Of a stretch of 64,000 nucleotides of DNA, positions 17,582 through 26,387 are shown piece by piece. A model generated the notes under the pieces. The model had not been told where the DNA came from, made no database searches, and worked only from the letters and a program-made list of their open reading frames with translations. The stretch covers positions 248,001 to 312,000 of the forward strand of contig NZ_KB899378.1 in NCBI RefSeq assembly GCF_000378185.1, in the 5' to 3' direction. A program made the translations under genes and the position numbers. The stretch is from Salinimonas chungwhensis DSM 16280 (lineage in GTDB: Bacteria > Pseudomonadota > Gammaproteobacteria > Enterobacterales > Alteromonadaceae). Each line of letters starts with the position of its first letter. Positions within the stretch are counted from its first letter, which is position 1.

Positions 17582-18979
17582 TTATAGATGCTCTTCGGCA
17601 AACTGCGCCAGACGTGAGCGCACCACCCCATCAAGGTTTAACGTGGCGCTACCAGAAAAGTTTTTAAACTTCTCCACCAGATACGTGAGTCCCGAGGTAA
17701 CCGGTGACAAATAATTGCTGTCGATTTGCGCCAGGTTGCCACTGCAAATCAGTTTGGTGCCTTCGCCACAACGGGTAATGATCGTCTTTAGCTGCGCTGC
17801 CGTGAGGTTTTGTGACTCATCCAGAATGACTATGGCGTTCTGAATGCTCCTGCCCCGCATGAAGTTGACCGACTTATACTGAATATTGGCTTTTTCCATA
17901 ATGTAGTTCATGGAACTTTTAGCATGTTCATCATGCTTGTGCAGCACTTCCAGTGAATCGGTGATAGCGGCCAGCCAGGGCAGCATCTTCTCTTCTTCCG
18001 TGCCGGGTAAAAAACCAATGGACTCAGCAATATCCGGTGTACTGCGGGTAACGATAATCTTATCGTACATATTTTTCTCAACCACCATCTCCAGCGCCGC
18101 CGCCAGCGCCAGTAATGTCTTACCGCTGCCGGCAGGACCGGTAAGAATCACCAGGTCAATATGTGCATCAAGCAAGGCATGCAGTGCCATAGCCTGACCA
18201 ATATTTTTCGGTGAAATGCCCCAGGCATGCCGGCTCATCAAGCGCTCGTAACCTAAATCCAGCAGCTCAATTTGCTCATTATCTACCGCCTCCACCAGCC
18301 CGGCGAAATGCTGCGAGTCATCCAGCAAAAACTCATTGACGTAAGCTTCCGGGAGGACGCTGCGATCCAGGGTGTGGATGGTGTCTCTGCCCTCTGCGCG
18401 ACTTTCCACTGAAGTGACCTTTTCCCAGAAGTTACCTTCAAAACGATGATAACCACGGGACAAATATTTAATATCGCTGATGAGCTGATCAGTCCGATAA
18501 TCCTCAACATGGGCAAGTCCGGCACCTTTGGCTTTCAGGCGCATATTCAAATCTTTGGTTACCAATACCACCTGTTGCGGTGCAAATGTTTTTTGCAGAT
18601 GCAAAGCTACGTTGATAATGCGGTTATCATTTTCGTTGCTGGTGAATACCTGCTGAGACTCCATCATAGACAAGTCAGTAAACACCGATAACGCGCCGGT
18701 GGGCGCGTCTTTACCGGCTCCCATACCTGACATACTTACTCCGGCGATCATGGCTTCTGGTGGCGCATCGTGAAGCAGATCTTCCATGGCGCGAATTGAC
18801 ACCCGGGCATCCCGGGCCACGTCTTTTTTGCTGTCTTTGATGTAATCAAGCTCTTCCAGAACAGTCATGGGTATAACCACATCATGTTCTTTAAACGAAA
18901 GAAAAGCGTGAGGTTCATGAAGCAGTATATTTGTGTCGAGAACGTAGATCTTAGTGTCGGGGGATTTTTTTGCTGGCAT
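17582..18979 (-). CDS. PIN-PhoH fusion ATPase (PhoH2 type)
   Basis: A 465-residue protein. The N-terminal PIN nuclease domain (about 10-150) has YVLDTNILLHEP with Asp15 and further acidic residues. The C-terminal PhoH ATPase domain has Walker A GPAGSGKT (281-288) and Walker B VILDESQNLT. PIN-PhoH proteins are reported to couple RNA unwinding to cleavage, and some act with a small antitoxin. No such small gene lies directly upstream here, so a housekeeping RNA role is more likely. The ATG is preceded by a plausible GGAGTAAAGG site. It is divergent from rapA. Confidence 0.85.
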   Translation of the reverse strand: MPAKKSPDTKIYVLDTNILLHEPHAFLSFKEHDVVIPMTVLEELDYIKDSKKDVARDARVSIRAMEDLLHDAPPEAMIAGVSMSGMGAGKDAPTGALSVFTDLSMMESQQVFTSNENDNRIINVALHLQKTFAPQQVVLVTKDLNMRLKAKGAGLAHVEDYRTDQLISDIKYLSRGYHRFEGNFWEKVTSVESRAEGRDTIHTLDRSVLPEAYVNEFLLDDSQHFAGLVEAVDNEQIELLDLGYERLMSRHAWGISPKNIGQAMALHALLDAHIDLVILTGPAGSGKTLLALAAALEMVVEKNMYDKIIVTRSTPDIAESIGFLPGTEEEKMLPWLAAITDSLEVLHKHDEHAKSSMNYIMEKANIQYKSVNFMRGRSIQNAIVILDESQNLTAAQLKTIITRCGEGTKLICSGNLAQIDSNYLSPVTSGLTYLVEKFKNFSGSATLNLDGVVRSRLAQFAEEHL

Positions 18980-19279
18980 CCTTTACTCCGGTAGTCAAAG
19001 CAAATGCCCGCCTAAACAACTGGCGCGCTACAGACGATGACAACACAGAGAGGGTCGAACATTACGACCCACTGTGTCGCATCGACTTTCATTTTCACCA
19101 TAATCCAGAATCTGTGCTTTATCACTACTTTTTGTATTTATTTTTTCACACTATTGTTTCATGGCCAGAAAAAAACGCCTGACGGCAGAATTTCTTTACC
19201 TCATAGTGAAAGTGAACTTTATTCAGCAGGGCCGGATAAGTACAATACTGCCCCTTTGAAGAATAGACAGTCGGATATC
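18980..19279. other. phoH-rapA divergent intergenic region with nested hairpin
   Basis: No gene is supported in these 300 bases. The rapA frame extends upstream through them, but the residues there do not resemble RapA. A two-part inverted repeat lies at 19043-19077: ACACAG with CTGTGT outside, and GGGTCG with CGACCC inside, around a 7-base loop. Promoters for phoH and rapA must lie here. Confidence 0.5.
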
Positions 19280-22108
19280 ATGAGTTCAGCAAGCGAGTAC
19301 GCGGTAGGCCAGCGTTGGCTAAGTAATACAGAATCAGAGCTAGGTTTAGGCGCCATTGTCAATCAGGACTTTCGTTCTGTAGAGGTCTTTTACCCGGCAA
19401 CTGGTGAAAGCCGAAAGTACACCAAAAAAGATGCGCCGCTAACCCGTCTGACCTTCGAAATTGGTGATACCATCAAAAGCCAGGATGGCTGGAGCCTGGT
19501 GGTGACCGAAACCGAGGTATCGCAAAATGTTCTGATTTACCATGGTAACCGAACCGACTCTGACGAGCGCGAACGCCTTCCTGAAACTATGCTGGACCAT
19601 CATATCAGGCTGAATCAGCCCGAGCAGCGTTTGTTCAGTATGCAGCATGACATTCCCAAGTGGTTCGATTTGCGGCTCAAAGCCTTTACCCACATGAGTG
19701 ACTATCAGCGTAGTAATATTATCGGTCTGGCCGGCGCTCGCATTGAACTAATCCCCCATCAGTTACACATTGCTTCACAAGTGGGCGGCCGGCATGCGCC
19801 GCGCGTATTGTTGGCTGATGAAGTCGGTCTGGGCAAAACCATAGAAGCGGCGCTGATTCTTCATCAACAGATCAAAACCGCCCGGGCCGAGCGGGTACTG
19901 ATTGTGGTGCCTGACTCGCTGGTACATCAGTGGCTGGTGGAAATGTTGCGACGGGTCAACCTTGCCTTTGCGATTTTTGACGAAAGTCGCTGTGAAGCAA
20001 TGGATGAAGGCGGTGAAAACCCGTTTGAACAGGAGCAACTGGTTTTGTGTAGCCTGGATTTTCTGCGGGATAATCAAAAGCGGCACGAACAGGCACTGGC
20101 TGCCGGGTGGGACTTGCTGGTCGTCGACGAAGCCCATCATCTGGTATGGTCAGCCGATGCTCCCTCGGCTGACTATCAGTGCGTTGAAGCACTGGCCGAA
20201 GCAATTCCCGGCGTTCTGCTACTTACCGCAACGCCTGACCAACTGGGACACGAGAGTCATTTTGCGCGACTGCGATTACTTGATCCGGCAAAATTTCATG
20301 ATTATCAGACATTCCTGGATGAAGAATCTCAGTACAGTGAGCTGGCCGAAGCAGTTACCCCGCTGATTGGCGATGAAGATTTGAGTGACGCGCAAATTGA
20401 CCGGATCAGAGCGCTGGCCCCCCACAGTGCCAGCAACTTTGATAATCTGGATGATTTTGATAACCGCGATGCATTGTTACATGAGCTTATCGACCGCCAC
20501 GGTACCGGACGGTTGTTGTTCCGTAACCGCCGGGCCGGCATCAGCGGCTTTCCTGAGCGCCATTTACAGGCTCATCCCCTGCCCTTACCCGAGCTTTACG
20601 AAGATATGCTGGAGCTGACGGACGATCTTGATGAGGCGCTGTATCCGGAGCGTCAGCCGTCGCTGGTCAACAGCTGGACAGATCTCGACCCGCGGGTGGA
20701 ATGGTTACTGGAATTTTTGCCCACGGTAAAACCGGAAAAAGTACTGCTTATTTGTGCCAGTGCTGTCACCGCACAACAGCTTGGCGAAGCTATTCGCCTG
20801 CGCACCGGTATCCGCCACAGTGTGTTTCATGAAGGTATGAGCATAGTTGAGCGCGACAAGGCCGCCCATTTTTTTGCTGATAGTGAAGAAGGGGCGCAGA
20901 TTCTGCTGTGTAGCGAGATCGGTTCAGAGGGACGTAACTTTCAGTTCGCCCATCACCTGGTGCTGTTTGACTTACCTTTAACCCCGGACTTGCTGGAACA
21001 ACGCATTGGCCGGCTCGACCGCATTGGCCAGACCAAAGATATTCAAATACATGTTCCTTATCTGCAGGATTCTGCACAATCGGTATTGGTTAAGTGGTAC
21101 AACGAGGGGCTGGGCGCTTTTACACAAACCTGCCCCACCGGTACAGGCGTATATGAACAGGTTAAGGATAATCTCACCGAATGCCTGCTGGTCCCTCAGG
21201 ATAATGACAATATCAGTGACCTGGTGGAGCAAACACGGCATATCAATCAACAGCTCAGACAACAGTTGGATGCCGGTCGGGACCGTCTGCTGGAGTTAAA
21301 TGCATCCGGGGTTGGTAAAGTTGAGGATCTGCTGGATGAAATCATCGCCCAGGATGCCAACGACTCGCTGCCTGACTTCATGAATTGGCTGCTGGACGCC
21401 ATTGGTGTCAATCAGGAGGATAAAGGCAACGACTGCTTTATTTTGCGGCCAGGTGAATCGATGGTCAACAGCCTGCCCGGCCTGGATCCGGAGGGTATGA
21501 CAGTCACCTATCGCCGGCGAGTAGCCACCACCCTTGAGCATGTGCATTATTTAAGCTGGGATCATCCGCTGGTACATAATGCAGTAGATATGATTCTGAC
21601 TGATACCATTGGCAAAGCCAGTCTTGGCTTTATTACCGATCGCACGCTACCTAAAGGCGCCTACTGGCTTGAGGCTTTATTTACCTTGACCGTTAATGCC
21701 CCCCGTGAACTGCAGGCCTCACGCTTTTTACCCGCTACCCCCATCAAACTGTGTATTGATGCTCAGGGCGAGCAAAGTGATATCATTTTTGAAAAGACCC
21801 GTCGCGCTAACAAGAAGATTGCTCAGCAGTTAATTGGTGCACTGAAAAAGCCAGTCAACAATCAAATTGATAAAGCGCGGGAATTGGCCACTGCGCAGGC
21901 CGAAGCGTTGCTGGAAGAAGCCAAAACCGATATGAATACGTCGCTGAGCGGTGAGATCGCGCGTCTGCGTGAGCTGCAGCAGGATAACCCTGCGATTCGG
22001 GATAGTGAAATTGACTTTATCGAAGCACAAATGAGCGCACTGCGCGACGCTTTTGAAGATGCCGAAGTACAACTGGATGCCCTGCGCATTGTGGTTAATA
22101 ATCCTTAA
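19280..22108 (+). CDS. rapA: RNA polymerase-associated protein RapA (Swi2/Snf2 ATPase)
   Basis: A 942-residue ATPase that binds RNA polymerase and recycles it after transcription. The N-terminal segment YAVGQRWLSNTESELGLG matches the start of E. coli RapA and sets the start at the ATG at 19280; an open frame 81 codons further up is not homologous. Tudor-like N-terminal domains come first. Walker A DEVGLGKT lies at 180-187 and DEAH at 283-286. The second helicase lobe contains GSEGRNFQFAHHLVLFDLP and QRIGRLDRIGQ. A RapA-specific C-terminal region follows. Length is near the E. coli value (968). Its stop overlaps the rluA start (TAATG), as in other gammaproteobacteria. Confidence 0.95.
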   Translation: MSSASEYAVGQRWLSNTESELGLGAIVNQDFRSVEVFYPATGESRKYTKKDAPLTRLTFEIGDTIKSQDGWSLVVTETEVSQNVLIYHGNRTDSDERERLPETMLDHHIRLNQPEQRLFSMQHDIPKWFDLRLKAFTHMSDYQRSNIIGLAGARIELIPHQLHIASQVGGRHAPRVLLADEVGLGKTIEAALILHQQIKTARAERVLIVVPDSLVHQWLVEMLRRVNLAFAIFDESRCEAMDEGGENPFEQEQLVLCSLDFLRDNQKRHEQALAAGWDLLVVDEAHHLVWSADAPSADYQCVEALAEAIPGVLLLTATPDQLGHESHFARLRLLDPAKFHDYQTFLDEESQYSELAEAVTPLIGDEDLSDAQIDRIRALAPHSASNFDNLDDFDNRDALLHELIDRHGTGRLLFRNRRAGISGFPERHLQAHPLPLPELYEDMLELTDDLDEALYPERQPSLVNSWTDLDPRVEWLLEFLPTVKPEKVLLICASAVTAQQLGEAIRLRTGIRHSVFHEGMSIVERDKAAHFFADSEEGAQILLCSEIGSEGRNFQFAHHLVLFDLPLTPDLLEQRIGRLDRIGQTKDIQIHVPYLQDSAQSVLVKWYNEGLGAFTQTCPTGTGVYEQVKDNLTECLLVPQDNDNISDLVEQTRHINQQLRQQLDAGRDRLLELNASGVGKVEDLLDEIIAQDANDSLPDFMNWLLDAIGVNQEDKGNDCFILRPGESMVNSLPGLDPEGMTVTYRRRVATTLEHVHYLSWDHPLVHNAVDMILTDTIGKASLGFITDRTLPKGAYWLEALFTLTVNAPRELQASRFLPATPIKLCIDAQGEQSDIIFEKTRRANKKIAQQLIGALKKPVNNQIDKARELATAQAEALLEEAKTDMNTSLSGEIARLRELQQDNPAIRDSEIDFIEAQMSALRDAFEDAEVQLDALRIVVNNP

Positions 22109-22818
22109 TGGCCAATCCTCCTTTTATCTACACCCCCCCATTATCGCCTTATCTTGATATTCTTTATCAGGATGAGTCGATTCTGGTGGCTAACAAGCCC
22201 AGTGGTTTGCTCAGTGTGCCCGGTAAGGCACCGGCACATAAAGATTCCCTGATTACCCGGGTCCAGCGCGTCTATCCCAATGCAGCCGTCGTGCACCGTT
22301 TGGATATGGCAACGTCGGGAATTATGATAATGGCGCTGACCAAAGCTGCTAATCGTTTCTTGTCCCATCAGTTTGCGTCCAGACAAACCCAGAAACGTTA
22401 TTTTGCGAGGGTCGACGGCTATATGCATCAACCAGCCGGAATGGTGGACTTACCCTTGATCTGTGACTGGCCTAACCGGCCCAAACAAATGGTCTGTCAT
22501 GAGCGTGGGAAACCTTCTGTGACATATTATTCTGTGATTGAGCGAAATGATCATGAAAGTCTGGTCGCGCTAAAACCCGTCACCGGTCGCTCCCATCAGC
22601 TGCGGGTGCACATGCTGGCGCTGGGACATCCCATTTTGGGCGATCGACTGTATGCTCACTCTACCGCGTTAGCTAAGGCGTCACGCTTACAACTGCACGC
22701 CCAGACGCTCATTATCCGCCACCCTGAAACTTTATCCTGGTGCCACTTCCAAACCCCAATTCCCTTCACCGACTTTGTGCCTGAACCACTCGTTGTGCCA
22801 GCCTATGTTGACAGCTAA
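22108..22818 (+). CDS. rluA: Dual-specificity 23S rRNA/tRNA pseudouridine synthase
   Basis: A 236-residue enzyme that makes pseudouridine at 23S rRNA position 746 and tRNA position 32. The catalytic motif HRLDMATSG (63-71, Asp66) is intact, followed by the family segments KRYFARVDG and KPVTGRSHQLRVHMLALGHPILGDRLYA. The short length without an S4 domain separates RluA from RluC and RluD. It is translationally coupled to rapA by a one-base overlap, the same pair as in E. coli and relatives, which supports the RluA name. Confidence 0.93.
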   Translation: MANPPFIYTPPLSPYLDILYQDESILVANKPSGLLSVPGKAPAHKDSLITRVQRVYPNAAVVHRLDMATSGIMIMALTKAANRFLSHQFASRQTQKRYFARVDGYMHQPAGMVDLPLICDWPNRPKQMVCHERGKPSVTYYSVIERNDHESLVALKPVTGRSHQLRVHMLALGHPILGDRLYAHSTALAKASRLQLHAQTLIIRHPETLSWCHFQTPIPFTDFVPEPLVVPAYVDS

Positions 22819-22896
22819 CGGGTGACAGCGTACAGCCGCCGTGTTGACGTTTCTCCTCAACTGGCGCTTTATCGCAGGGCGTTGGCGGTTAGCCCG

Positions 22897-23442
22897 TCAG
22901 TGTTTATGCGCACGGCTCATCAGATACAAGCCGCCGGCAAGTGCCAATATAGAAACAGCCAGATAAATAGCATCCAGCGAGGTTTGAAATCGAATATCAA
23001 CCACAGCGCGGAAAAACTCGATAATCACGGCCAACAGGACCACCCTGGCAATTTTATCTTTGAGCTGATCAAATGACTCGACGATGAACGGATGAACGGG
23101 CGCGTGGACTTCAGCATGGTCAATCGGTGACACAAATAACCGATAAATACCTGTACCAAAAATTAACAACACCACCGCGATGAGGTAGATATCCACCGCA
23201 ATAATAATATTCGGCACTACTGTGTCGTGAATATCTTCGCCGCTGTTTAGAAAATAATAATTTACCGCCGATACGGCAACGCCAATGATATCTGCTGTAC
23301 CAATAAGAAAAAGGACAAAGGCACCCAGAAGGCTCGGTACCACGGCAAGCAAAACCAGAAAACGGGAGCTCCACAGCAGTCGCTCAAAGGAACGCTCTAA
23401 TTTGGTTGGTGGTAACTGATGGTCTTTTTTGGATGGATCCAT
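22897..23442 (-). CDS. YqhA family membrane protein (UPF0114)
   Basis: A 181-residue inner-membrane protein. LERSFERLLWSSRFLVLLAVVPSLLGAF begins the first helix; further helices lie near 75-95, 125-145 and 155-172. The family hallmarks VDIYLIAVVLLIFGTGIYRLFVSPID and FDQLKDKIARVVLLAVIIEFF are clear. Function is unknown. The gene is alone, facing rluA tail to tail, and its upstream side faces the DUF3530 gene. Confidence 0.85.
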   Translation of the reverse strand: MDPSKKDHQLPPTKLERSFERLLWSSRFLVLLAVVPSLLGAFVLFLIGTADIIGVAVSAVNYYFLNSGEDIHDTVVPNIIIAVDIYLIAVVLLIFGTGIYRLFVSPIDHAEVHAPVHPFIVESFDQLKDKIARVVLLAVIIEFFRAVVDIRFQTSLDAIYLAVSILALAGGLYLMSRAHKH

Positions 23443-23679
23443 ATTGCCTCTTTTTTGTGCTGGCAGCCGAATCAGGCTGTTTGCTTCAGTACTTGTCGAC
23501 TAGCGCCTATTGTCAGATATAAACACCGGTTCTGCCAGCGCTGTAAAAACTTACTTTTATCGCATAATAAATACGCTGTAGGTCACAGACTAGCATTTAT
23601 ATTGCGGGTTCTTCGGGTTAAGAAAATACGGCCTCTGCCGATACCCTGACAGTTGTTCCTGTTTGAGACTGACACCGCC

Positions 23680-24501
23680 GTGAGAATATTGTTTGTTTAT
23701 CCACTGCTTATTCTTTTTAGCTTAAGCTTGAGTGCCAGCCCGTTAAACGAAGCGCTAATGGCACGCTACAACGAAGATGCGCGGGTATCGTTCCTGGCCG
23801 GCCAAGAGGAGTATACGGCACTGCGCTACCCCGCGACTATTTCCATGCGCAGAGGGATTGCTGTAGTGCTGGCTGAGATCGGCTACCAGGGGCTCACTGT
23901 TCAATCCGGTGAGCTCCTGGCGCAGCGAATGCGCCGTTGGGGCTGGGACGTTGTCGTGGTGCCTGTCGTGTATCCCCCTTCAGAAGAATCGGCAGATGAG
24001 GCGATTACGTCAAACCCATTTAGTGACAACACCGGCCGATGGCTGAGTGCTGAAACCTCGCGAAACAGATTAGCGTCACTGACCACAAGTGTGTTGAATC
24101 AGTTTTCTGATAAGCCCGGGTACCGTCTGATTATCTGTCAGGGAATGACAGCCGCGCAGATACTGCAACTGACAGCCCTCGAACAACTCGCCACGCCTGA
24201 TGCCTTTGTCGTCCTGGCCCCTTTTTGGCCAGAGGCGGAGCAAAACCGCCAGATTGCCAGATGGATTGCGGATACTCCTATCCCGGTATTGGATATTGCC
24301 GGTGCACTATCCAACCACTGGTCTGCAAAAACAGTCGCACAACGTAGCGACAATGCCAGGGTGGGACTGAAAGTGGATTATCGGCAGCGGCAGTTACCGG
24401 AAGCGTCAGCAGGAGCAATAGGTATACAAGGTCATACGTCACCATTTGTTACCCGCCTGAGCAAAGAAATTTACGGGTGGACGAGATATCTGGGCTGGTA
24501 A
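23680..24501 (+). CDS. DUF3530 family exported protein (alpha/beta-hydrolase-like)
   Basis: A 273-residue protein. The frame opens with TTG at 23653, but the GTG at 23680 places a clear signal peptide at the very start (RILFVYPLLILFSLSLSAS), so I choose it, although no strong ribosome binding site is visible. The body carries RGIAVVLAEIGYQG, then LLAQRMRRWGWDVVVVPV, then YRLIICQGMTAAQIL, the layout of DUF3530 proteins, which resemble alpha/beta hydrolases. The usual G-x-S-x-G nucleophile elbow reads CQGMTAA, so the serine is missing and enzymatic activity is doubtful. Function unknown. Confidence 0.7.
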   Translation: MRILFVYPLLILFSLSLSASPLNEALMARYNEDARVSFLAGQEEYTALRYPATISMRRGIAVVLAEIGYQGLTVQSGELLAQRMRRWGWDVVVVPVVYPPSEESADEAITSNPFSDNTGRWLSAETSRNRLASLTTSVLNQFSDKPGYRLIICQGMTAAQILQLTALEQLATPDAFVVLAPFWPEAEQNRQIARWIADTPIPVLDIAGALSNHWSAKTVAQRSDNARVGLKVDYRQRQLPEASAGAIGIQGHTSPFVTRLSKEIYGWTRYLGW

Positions 24502-24586
24502 ACGGGATTAACTGTCGTATTTTAGCTTTCTTTTCAATGCGCTGTCTGTTCTACTTATCTGCAATGGTAAATAATCAAATACGCAC

Positions 24587-24592
24587 TATAAT
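24587..24592 (+). promoter_or_regulatory. Possible -10 element for the small unknown gene
   Basis: A perfect TATAAT lies 35 bases before the preferred GTG start of the next gene. If it is used, the upstream TTG at 24592 cannot be the start codon. No strong -35 is seen. Confidence 0.35.
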
Positions 24593-24627
24593 TGAAAAAT
24601 TATAAAGATATTACCGGCAATGGTGCA

Positions 24628-24951
24628 GTGAAAGTTAATAACTTTATCAACGAGAAATCTCAGCAGCTATGCTATTACCTGCGCGGTTACTGGGGTAGTC
24701 TCATTGCCTATACAGAACTGGAATTGTTCTTCTGGGATGTACTGGAAGAATGGAGCCAGGTTGATTACGATCTTGGTCAGCCTTACAGCAATCAGGAACG
24801 GGTTTTCTGGCACCTGCTTCACCAGATTCATTCGTGGGATGCTCAGACGCTAATGTATGATGACAATGCCATTACTGGTTTGCAGCAATGCATTCGTTAT
24901 CTTGAAGGCACAGGTCGTTGTCCTATAGACTGTGTCGGCATCCGCCCGTAA
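24628..24951 (+). CDS. Hypothetical protein, 107 residues, aromatic-rich
   Basis: Not recognised. From the GTG at 24628 it encodes a soluble, acidic protein with many aromatic residues (LRGYWGSLIAYTELELFFWDVLEEW and YSNQERVFWHLLHQIHSWDA) and two cysteines near the end (GRCPIDC). Predicted structure is helical. A TTG at 24592 would add 12 residues but overlaps a TATAAT sequence. Codon use resembles its neighbours, and a short hairpin with T run overlaps the stop, which supports a real transcription unit. It stands between the DUF3530 gene and the AmpG-like gene, all on the plus strand. Confidence 0.6.
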   Translation: MKVNNFINEKSQQLCYYLRGYWGSLIAYTELELFFWDVLEEWSQVDYDLGQPYSNQERVFWHLLHQIHSWDAQTLMYDDNAITGLQQCIRYLEGTGRCPIDCVGIRP

Positions 24952-24963
24952 AGCGGTTTTTTC
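24942..24963 (+). terminator. Weak Rho-independent terminator overlapping a stop codon
   Basis: CCGC and GCGG form a short stem around a 7-base loop that contains the stop codon, followed by TTTTTTCTTT. The stem is only four base pairs, so termination may be partial. Confidence 0.45.
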
Positions 24964-25036
24964 TTTGTCTGTTTTTATGTTTGGTGTAATAGCTGCAAAA
25001 AATTCAGATGTAACCATCCTTTAACGTCGTTCTCTT

Positions 25037-26374
25037 ATGTCATTACCTGGTTTTGTAAACGCATACCACGATCGGCGTCTGCTGAGTATTTTCCTGTTTG
25101 GAATTTCCAGCGGTTTTCCGTTCGTCATGATTGGTTCGGTGATGTCGGCGTGGCTGTCTGACGAAGGCTTGTCGCGCGCCAGCATTGGCCTGTTCGGCAT
25201 TATCTTTAATGTCTACGCATTCAACTTTCTATGGTCGCCTCTGCTTGACAGAATTCGCCCACCAGCCCTGGGCCAGAGGCGAGGCTGGATTCTGGCCATG
25301 CAGCTTTTTATAATTACCTGCTGTCTGGTCATGTCGAGGCTGGATGTGAACGCAGAGCTATTCACCATGGCCTTGCTGGGGCTGCTGATCGCAATATTCT
25401 CTTCGACCCAGGATATCGCGATTGATGCTTATCGCATTGATGTCATTGCTGATAACGAAAAAGACAAATTATCCGCCGCGTCTTCGCTGGCCACTGCAGG
25501 CTGGTGGACGGGTTATGGCGGGCTTGGGGCGCTGCCTTTCGTGATTGCTGATATGCCGGGCTGGGAATGGTCAGACATATACCTGTTACTGGCCGCGATT
25601 ATGGCAGTTATCAGTGTTTTTACATTACTGGCCAAAGAGCCGGATATCGACCGGGAAGCCGTAGAAAAACAAGCATACCTGCGCTATCAAAAAGCCGCAG
25701 GCGGCAAGCAGGGCCACACAGCGATGGTTGCCTGGTTGGGAGTAACCCTGATTGAACCATTTCGGGAGTTTTTCCAGCGCAGCGGTGTCAGACTGGCGCT
25801 ATCTATTTTGTTGTTTATCTTCTTATTCAAGCTCGGCGAAGCATTTTTAGGCCGTATGAGCATCGTTTTTTATAAAGAGGTGGGCTTTACCAATACGGAT
25901 ATCGGCTATTATTCCAAGCTGCTTAACTGGTGGGTCACTATTGTCTTTTCGATTATCGGCGGCATGATGAATATTCGTTATGGGATCTATCGTGGTCTGA
26001 TGGTGGCCGGTATCGCCATGGCCAGCAGTAACCTGATGTTTGCCTGGATCGCCGAGGTGGGCCCGAATAAGATGTTATTTGCTGCGACCATTATTGTCGA
26101 TGGTTTCACATCAGCGTGGAGCACGGTGGCAATGGTGGCCTTTATCAGCCTGATGTGCAACCGGGCCTTTTCAGCCTCTCAATATGCACTTATGGCATCA
26201 CTGAGTGTGGCAGGCAAAAATACGCTTGCAGCGGGCAGTGGCTGGATTGTCGATGCGATGAATGGAAACTGGAGCCTGTTCTTTATTCTCACGGCACTTA
26301 TGGTTATTCCGGGCTTGCTATTTTTACGCAGTCTTAAGCACGACATTTCCCGGGCGGAAAACGCCAGTGCCTGA
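25037..26374 (+). CDS. AmpG family muropeptide MFS permease
   Basis: A 445-residue inner-membrane transporter with about twelve helices. The N-terminal YHDRRLLSIFLFGISSGFPF, the SSTQDIAIDAYRID segment in helix four and the TNTDIGYYSKLLNWW region match AmpG, which imports GlcNAc-anhydroMurNAc peptides for murein recycling. AmpG is also a route for beta-lactamase induction. Length lies between E. coli AmpG (491) and shorter paralogues. No ampD or ampC is nearby; slt, which makes the transported muropeptides, lies 31 kb away. A related sugar-peptide substrate cannot be excluded, so no symbol is given. Confidence 0.8.
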   Translation: MSLPGFVNAYHDRRLLSIFLFGISSGFPFVMIGSVMSAWLSDEGLSRASIGLFGIIFNVYAFNFLWSPLLDRIRPPALGQRRGWILAMQLFIITCCLVMSRLDVNAELFTMALLGLLIAIFSSTQDIAIDAYRIDVIADNEKDKLSAASSLATAGWWTGYGGLGALPFVIADMPGWEWSDIYLLLAAIMAVISVFTLLAKEPDIDREAVEKQAYLRYQKAAGGKQGHTAMVAWLGVTLIEPFREFFQRSGVRLALSILLFIFLFKLGEAFLGRMSIVFYKEVGFTNTDIGYYSKLLNWWVTIVFSIIGGMMNIRYGIYRGLMVAGIAMASSNLMFAWIAEVGPNKMLFAATIIVDGFTSAWSTVAMVAFISLMCNRAFSASQYALMASLSVAGKNTLAAGSGWIVDAMNGNWSLFFILTALMVIPGLLFLRSLKHDISRAENASA

Positions 26375-26387
26375 TAAGCAAAAGCGG

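Noticed and set aside
17582..18979. PhoH2 as part of a toxin-antitoxin pair
   Set aside because: No small antitoxin frame lies directly upstream; the divergent rapA region shows none.
19037..19279. Upstream extension of rapA by 81 codons
   Set aside because: The extra residues do not resemble RapA, while the sequence from 19280 matches the known N-terminus.
22822..23076. 84-residue plus-strand frame after rluA
   Set aside because: It is mostly antisense to the YqhA gene, which has clear family motifs.
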